A stretch of DNA of 64,000 nucleotides from CADEED01 sp963842515 (GTDB taxonomy: Bacteria; Pseudomonadota; Gammaproteobacteria; Steroidobacterales; Steroidobacteraceae). Below the pieces are notes generated by a model. That model searched no databases, was not told the origin of the DNA, and worked only from the letters and a program-made list of their open reading frames with translations. Numbering within the stretch: position 1 is the stretch's first letter; each line of letters begins with the position of its first letter. Of the stretch, positions 59,937-64,000 are shown one piece after another. A program made the position numbers and the translations under genes. The stretch covers positions 1,674,001-1,738,000 of the forward strand of contig CAWJGO010000002.1 of NCBI GenBank assembly GCA_963842515.1, in the 5' to 3' direction.

Positions 59937-61985
59937 TCACGGTTCAGGTGTAAGACCCTGTTCGGTGCGCCATTCGAGCCTCACGCCATCGCTTCGATCC
60001 GGCCGCGGCCCTGGGCTCGTCGCATCGACTTTCCGTGACTGTGCATCGAGGCGAAGGTAGCGATGCGAGCGCACCGACAACAACACCAGCTCACCGGTGG
60101 GCGTCTCGATCCATTGAAACGACTCGCCCTCACCCGGTTTCGCGCGCGTGAGGCTGGCCTCGCCTCGATGATCGATGCTGAGAAAGCGATCGCCCCACTT
60201 GAACGCCACGCGGCCGAGCGACATGTCGACAATCAACCAGGAAGCTGCCGCGCCCGCTGCCGGTCGGGATCCAACGACCGCGAGCCCATAGTCATGCCCA
60301 TCGGACACCAGGCGCACACGTTTGCCATAGGGAATGGGACGTCTCAGTCCTTGTGGATGCGGCTGCCTCACCTCGAAGGCATCGAAGCTCGCCGCGCCAC
60401 CTCTGGTTCCCGCGTGGTTGTAGCTGAACAGCGCATAGCGCACGCCCTGGAAGGTAGTTAGCTGGAACACCATCTTGAACGGCACACCGATGGGTTCGAA
60501 ATTCCGTCCGTCGGTCGAATACGAGAACGTCGCCTGCTCGGTCAGGAAATCACACTCGGCGCGCACCCAGACGCGGGCGGCCTTCAAGGCTCGACGGATG
60601 CGGGTGCCGGTCTGCTCGTCGAACTGCACGAGCTCTTTGTTGCCGGCGGTTTGTTCGATGCCGATCCAGGCGTAGGGTCGGCTGAAGAGCGCGAGGCCCG
60701 CGACGTCGCCGTCCACCATCGCACTCGCGTCGAGCAGCGTCGCGGCTGAGGACACGGGTCCGATGGAGCGTTGCGTCAGCGTGTTGCGCGCATCCCAGAG
60801 ACTGGTTGCGGGCAGCGCCTGCAGCGTCAGATATCCATGGCGCTGGGCAAGTGACCACGCACCCGGGTCGGGGACATGGCTCCACTGCCACACGGGCTTC
60901 AGTGCCGCCGTAGCGAAATCGTCGTTGCGCTCGTACGGCGTTGCGATGGGTTGGTGCTCACGGGTTTTGGGTTTCACCCAGGTCCGCGGTGTACGGCCGA
61001 GGTTTCCAGGCAGGCCGAAATATGGCCAGCCGTCCTTCCACGTGACAGGAGACAACGCCGTCAATCTACCGACTGAATTGAAGTCCATCATCGAATAGCC
61101 CCACCACTCCCCCAGTGGCGTCTGAATGATGCCACCCTGATGCAGTGACATTTTGCCGGGCACACGCAGATCGCCGGGGCGGATGTCGTACGGCGGCTTG
61201 AGGCCGCGCATGTCGCCCAGGCGATTGCCTTGAGCGAGCCCGAAGTCTTCATCGATGCTGATGGCCTGATTCACTTCATACGGCCCTTCCGGGCGATTGG
61301 CGCGCGCCGCCGGCATGCGCATGACGTTCTCGTACCACGCGCTCGTGATGAAGTACTTGCCCTCGATCTTGTAGAAATGCAGGCCTTCGCCCATGCCCGC
61401 TTCTTTCGGAATGATTTCCCGCTGCGTGCCGGGCACGATGTCGGTGAGATCGGCTGTCAATTGAGCAAACTGTATCGATCGGTATCCAAAGATCGCATAA
61501 GCCTTGCCGTCGTCGAAGAGCACGGACAGATCGTGCAGGGAACGCTTCATCTGGCGGTGCTGCCAGGGTCCTGCTGGATTGGTCGCGGTGAAGAACTGCG
61601 TCTTCTCGCGGTTCACATTGCTGAAAATGTAGTAAGTGCCGGCGTGATAGCGGAAAGACGGCGCCCAGAATCCCTGACCGTAGATGTTCTTGCCGCCTTC
61701 GAGCCGGTACGCGGGCCCGAGATTCAAACTATTTGCGGCGTAAGCCACGAATTCCCAGTTCACCAGGTCGCGCGACCGCAGCACGGGCAGGCCCGGCAGC
61801 GAATGCATGGTGGTCCCGGTGAGGTAGAAATCCTCGCCGACGCGGATCATGTCGGGATCGGAGAATTCCTCGAAGAAAATCGGATTGGTGAAGGTGCCGT
61901 TGCCATTGTCCGGCGTCCAGGTGAGCGGCTCGGCGCACGCCGCGAGGGACAACCCCACGAGCATCCACCGCGTAAAACTCTTCAT
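59937..61985 (-). CDS. GH43 beta-xylosidase/arabinofuranosidase-like lipoprotein
   Basis: A 682-residue lipoprotein (LSLAAC, Cys17). The propeller domain has NPIFFEEFSDPDMIRVGEDFY-type start with the catalytic base Asp in SDPDMI, a pKa-modulating Asp in LHDLSVLFDD and the acid Glu in GMGEGLHFYK. A second beta-sandwich (about 360-560; DDFATAALKPVWQWSHVP, FSRPYAWIGIEQ) matches the GH43 C-terminal xylosidase domain. The last 120 residues (WLIVDMSLGRVAFKWGDRFLSIDH) look like a beta-trefoil. It follows the cupin gene by 22 bp. Exact linkage (xylose or arabinose) is unclear. Confidence 0.88.
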   Translation of the reverse strand: MKSFTRWMLVGLSLAACAEPLTWTPDNGNGTFTNPIFFEEFSDPDMIRVGEDFYLTGTTMHSLPGLPVLRSRDLVNWEFVAYAANSLNLGPAYRLEGGKNIYGQGFWAPSFRYHAGTYYIFSNVNREKTQFFTATNPAGPWQHRQMKRSLHDLSVLFDDGKAYAIFGYRSIQFAQLTADLTDIVPGTQREIIPKEAGMGEGLHFYKIEGKYFITSAWYENVMRMPAARANRPEGPYEVNQAISIDEDFGLAQGNRLGDMRGLKPPYDIRPGDLRVPGKMSLHQGGIIQTPLGEWWGYSMMDFNSVGRLTALSPVTWKDGWPYFGLPGNLGRTPRTWVKPKTREHQPIATPYERNDDFATAALKPVWQWSHVPDPGAWSLAQRHGYLTLQALPATSLWDARNTLTQRSIGPVSSAATLLDASAMVDGDVAGLALFSRPYAWIGIEQTAGNKELVQFDEQTGTRIRRALKAARVWVRAECDFLTEQATFSYSTDGRNFEPIGVPFKMVFQLTTFQGVRYALFSYNHAGTRGGAASFDAFEVRQPHPQGLRRPIPYGKRVRLVSDGHDYGLAVVGSRPAAGAAASWLIVDMSLGRVAFKWGDRFLSIDHRGEASLTRAKPGEGESFQWIETPTGELVLLSVRSHRYLRLDAQSRKVDATSPGPRPDRSDGVRLEWRTEQGLTPEP

Positions 61986-62007
61986 GGTAAATCCCCCATC
62001 CGGGCGC

Positions 62008-63027
62008 TCATCGCCGGCCGGCGAGCATCTGTACGACGTAGTTGCGAATCACCTGTGCCTTTTGCGACGAGGGTGTGCCCTGGAGGCCGCGCTGGCTTTC
62101 GGTGAGATGCGCCAGGGCTTCCTCCCCGCCCGAAAACACGAAATGCTCGAATGCACGCCGCCAGATGTCGCGCCTCTCGGGCGACAGGTTTCGCACCGCG
62201 AGAATGGAATGCATCAGCGCCAGGAACGGCGAGCTCTGCCACGCAGGCGCGTCATCCCACCAGTAGTTGATCAGCACGTTGAAAGTGTCGCGCGACTCGA
62301 CGTGATGCCACCACATGTAGGGGATGAACAACGCGTCGCCCGGCTCGAGGTCGGCCGCTTGTGAAGCCGCCAACGCGGCGCGGAATCGCGGAAACTTTTC
62401 GAAGTCCGGCGCCTCGAGTCTCACCATGCTGACGGGCGGGCCCGCCAGCGTGAACTCGAGCGGCCCGACGTACATGTTCTCGAGCTGGTCAGGCGGAATC
62501 AGCGTGAAGCGCCTTCGGCCGGCCACCACGCAAGCGACGTTGTGCGACAGGTCGTAGTGAGTCGCCACGGTGACGCGATTGCCGAGCCAGATCTTGGCGT
62601 CCACCGTCGGGTCCACGTGCTCGAGCGGGTTGTCTCGGCTGAAACCGGGCAATTGGGTCGGGATCGGTATGGCGCCGCCATACAAAGCCTGGGGTGCGGG
62701 CTCGTCGAGGGCCCGCAACAGGCGCTCGAAGACATCGCGCAACGGCACAGAGACGTTTTCGAAATTCATACCGGTGAGCGCGCTGTTGTAGAAGAAGCGC
62801 CCGCCGATCGACGGATCGCCCACCATGAGGTGCACGGGCGCGCCCGTCGAGAAGGCCGCGAGGTAGTTAGTCATCGCGGCGGGCGACGAACGCCCGGCCG
62901 CGACCGCCGGCCAATGCTCGACCAGGCCGCGCAGCACGGCGGGAGCTCCGGCGGGCACGATCTCCTGCTGGAACTGCGCCGGCGTCACGCCACGCCATTG
63001 CGCGATGGGCGCGGGTTCAGGAATCAT
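62008..63027 (-). CDS. JmjC-like cupin (cupin_8) protein (second copy)
   Basis: A 339-residue paralogue of the cupin at 41729. Fe(II) ligands His157 and Asp159 in ATHYDLSHNVACVVAGRRRF and His241 or His242 in IPYMWWHHVES are intact. The likely chemistry is 2-oxoglutarate-dependent hydroxylation; target unknown. It starts 6 bp after the stop of a class A halogenase-like gene and is followed 22 bp later by GH43, so in both loci the cupin immediately precedes a GH43 gene. Confidence 0.87.
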   Translation of the reverse strand: MIPEPAPIAQWRGVTPAQFQQEIVPAGAPAVLRGLVEHWPAVAAGRSSPAAMTNYLAAFSTGAPVHLMVGDPSIGGRFFYNSALTGMNFENVSVPLRDVFERLLRALDEPAPQALYGGAIPIPTQLPGFSRDNPLEHVDPTVDAKIWLGNRVTVATHYDLSHNVACVVAGRRRFTLIPPDQLENMYVGPLEFTLAGPPVSMVRLEAPDFEKFPRFRAALAASQAADLEPGDALFIPYMWWHHVESRDTFNVLINYWWDDAPAWQSSPFLALMHSILAVRNLSPERRDIWRRAFEHFVFSGGEEALAHLTESQRGLQGTPSSQKAQVIRNYVVQMLAGRR

Positions 63028-63033
63028 CGCGGC

Positions 63034-64000
63034 TCACACCTCGGCCTTGCAGTGCCGGTCGATGAACGCCTGGTGCGTCGGCATCGTCAAGAGGCACTTG
63101 CGGGTCACCTCGGCCATTTTCACCATGCGGCTCTCCATCTCCATCTCGGGCAGGACGTCCGCGACGGGATGATATCGCTTGGGCGCGACGTTCTGGCCGT
63201 GCATGACGGCGAACCAGCTCGTCTCGCTGAACAATTCGTAGTCATGCCGGTAAAGGCGCGCGTTTTCGCGATAGATGGCGATCCGCTCCGCCAGGCTCGG
63301 CGGAATCTCCATGTTGCGGCAGTAGTTCCAGAAAGGAGAGTCGTCACGTTCGGTCGCGTGGTAATGCAGTATGAGAAAATCGCGCACCTGTTCGAATTCC
63401 AGCCGCGTGCGTTGGTTGTAGTAGTCGATGTCGGGCTGGTTGAAAGACTTGTCCGGGAAATTCGTCATCAGCCGCGCGATGGCGGTCTGGATGAGATGGA
63501 TCGATGTCGACTCGAGCGGCTCCAGGAAGCCGGACGCGAGCCCGAGCGCGATGACGTTCTTGTTCCAGGGTTTCCTGCGGATGCCGGCGCGGAATTTCAG
63601 GAAGTTCGGCTCGGAGATCGGCTCGCCGTCGAGATCGGCGTTCAGGCTCTCGAGCGCCGCTTCGTCGGAGATGAACTCGCTGCAGTAGACATGGCCGTTT
63701 CCGGTGCGCGACTGCAGCGGGATGCGCCATTGCCATCCGGCGGTCTTGGCGGTGGCGCGCGTGTAAGGAATCGGTTCACCGACCTTCCGGCAGCCGCGGG
63801 CGACCGCACGGTCACAGGGTAGATGGGCGCCCCAATCGTCGTAGCCACTCTGCAAAGTCTGCTCGGTGAGCAGCCCGCGGAATCCCGAGCAGTCGATGAA
63901 CAGGTCTCCCCGGACCGCCTGCCCGCTTTCGAGCGTCACGCTCTCGATGAATCCGGATTCCCCGTGCTGCTGCACGGTGATGATTTTGCCCTCGGTGCGG
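63034..64000 (-). CDS. FAD-dependent tryptophan-halogenase-like protein (class A, N-terminal part outside window)
   Basis: The C-terminal 322 residues of a class A halogenase-like protein; the frame is open to the window edge, so the FAD motif and catalytic Lys lie beyond it. Visible are LFIDCSGFRGLLTEQTL, the signature WQWRIP in AGWQWRIPLQSRTGNGH, and FLEPLESTSIHLI with the catalytic Glu. It is more similar to the gene at 51378 than to class B copies. It is followed by a cupin after 6 bp and then GH43. A GTG at 63975 is not the true start. Confidence 0.87.
   Translation of the reverse strand, partial: RTEGKIITVQQHGESGFIESVTLESGQAVRGDLFIDCSGFRGLLTEQTLQSGYDDWGAHLPCDRAVARGCRKVGEPIPYTRATAKTAGWQWRIPLQSRTGNGHVYCSEFISDEAALESLNADLDGEPISEPNFLKFRAGIRRKPWNKNVIALGLASGFLEPLESTSIHLIQTAIARLMTNFPDKSFNQPDIDYYNQRTRLEFEQVRDFLILHYHATERDDSPFWNYCRNMEIPPSLAERIAIYRENARLYRHDYELFSETSWFAVMHGQNVAPKRYHPVADVLPEMEMESRMVKMAEVTRKCLLTMPTHQAFIDRHCKAEV

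Noticed and set aside
1..64000. Search for tRNA, rRNA, integrase, transposase and CRISPR
   Set aside because: No cloverleaf-like, rRNA-like or recombinase-motif sequence was recognised; repeated families appear to be gene paralogues, not mobile elements.

Overview
The window is GC-rich, densely coded DNA from a Gram-negative bacterium that degrades plant cell-wall polysaccharides. Four large TonB-dependent receptors (TBDRs), many secreted or lipoprotein glycoside hydrolases and esterases, and repeated FAD-halogenase-like, SapC and cupin-like genes resemble the carbohydrate-utilisation loci of Xanthomonadales, Steroidobacteraceae and Caulobacter. Placement in a gammaproteobacterium of the Xanthomonadales/Steroidobacter type is inference. 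No rRNA, tRNA, CRISPR array, integrase or insertion sequence was seen.

Layout. 1-5956 (+): a tightly overlapping amino-sugar operon (GH36-type alpha-galactosidase, EamA permease, KbaZ/GatZ, AgaS, BadF-type sugar kinase). 5981-7189 (-): an alpha/beta hydrolase and a 46-residue glycine-zipper microprotein. 7394-12105 (+): two amidohydrolases followed by a LytS/LytTR-type two-component pair. 12128-14813: a CocE-type hydrolase, a Pro-rich lipoprotein and a DUF4242 protein. 14935-18546: an IclR regulator, a secreted esterase and a halogenase-like flavoprotein. 18630-21638 (-): a TBDR. 22019-27069 (+): two GH51 arabinofuranosidases flanking a GntR/FCD regulator and an esterase. 27066-33616 (-): a hydroxycinnamate (ferulate/p-coumarate) catabolic operon (MFS transporter, feruloyl-CoA synthetase, CouO-like amidohydrolase, hydratase/dehydrogenase fusion, MarR regulator), divergent from a TBDR at 33726-36119. 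36144-41365 (-): TBDR, halogenase-like protein, SapC. 41729-46657 (+): cupin, GH43, unknown secreted protein, tannase-family esterase. 46664-48628 (-): GH9 lipoprotein. 48913-50394 (+): a membrane protein combining an apparent DNA-binding domain with two malectin domains. 50404-57685 (-): TBDR, two halogenase-like proteins, a cysteine-repeat protein. 58120-59900: LysR and IclR regulators. 59937-64000 (-): partial halogenase-like gene, cupin and GH43.

How it may work together. Arabinofuranosidases and GH43 enzymes would strip arabinose, xylose or arabinan, a GH9 enzyme would cut beta-glucan, and the secreted esterases would release ferulate or p-coumarate. The cinnamates would be activated to CoA thioesters and shortened by an aldolase-independent, CouO-type deacetylation route. 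TBDRs would import the oligosaccharides.

The most unusual layer is the repeated partnership of TBDRs, halogenase-like flavoproteins (five copies in two sequence classes), JmjC-like cupins (two copies), SapC and a 12-cysteine protein. A perfect hairpin lies in each of the three TBDR/halogenase junctions. The function of this set is not established. A second candidate novelty is the one-component membrane regulator with paired malectin domains, which faces a GH9 gene across a perfect 8+8 inverted repeat.
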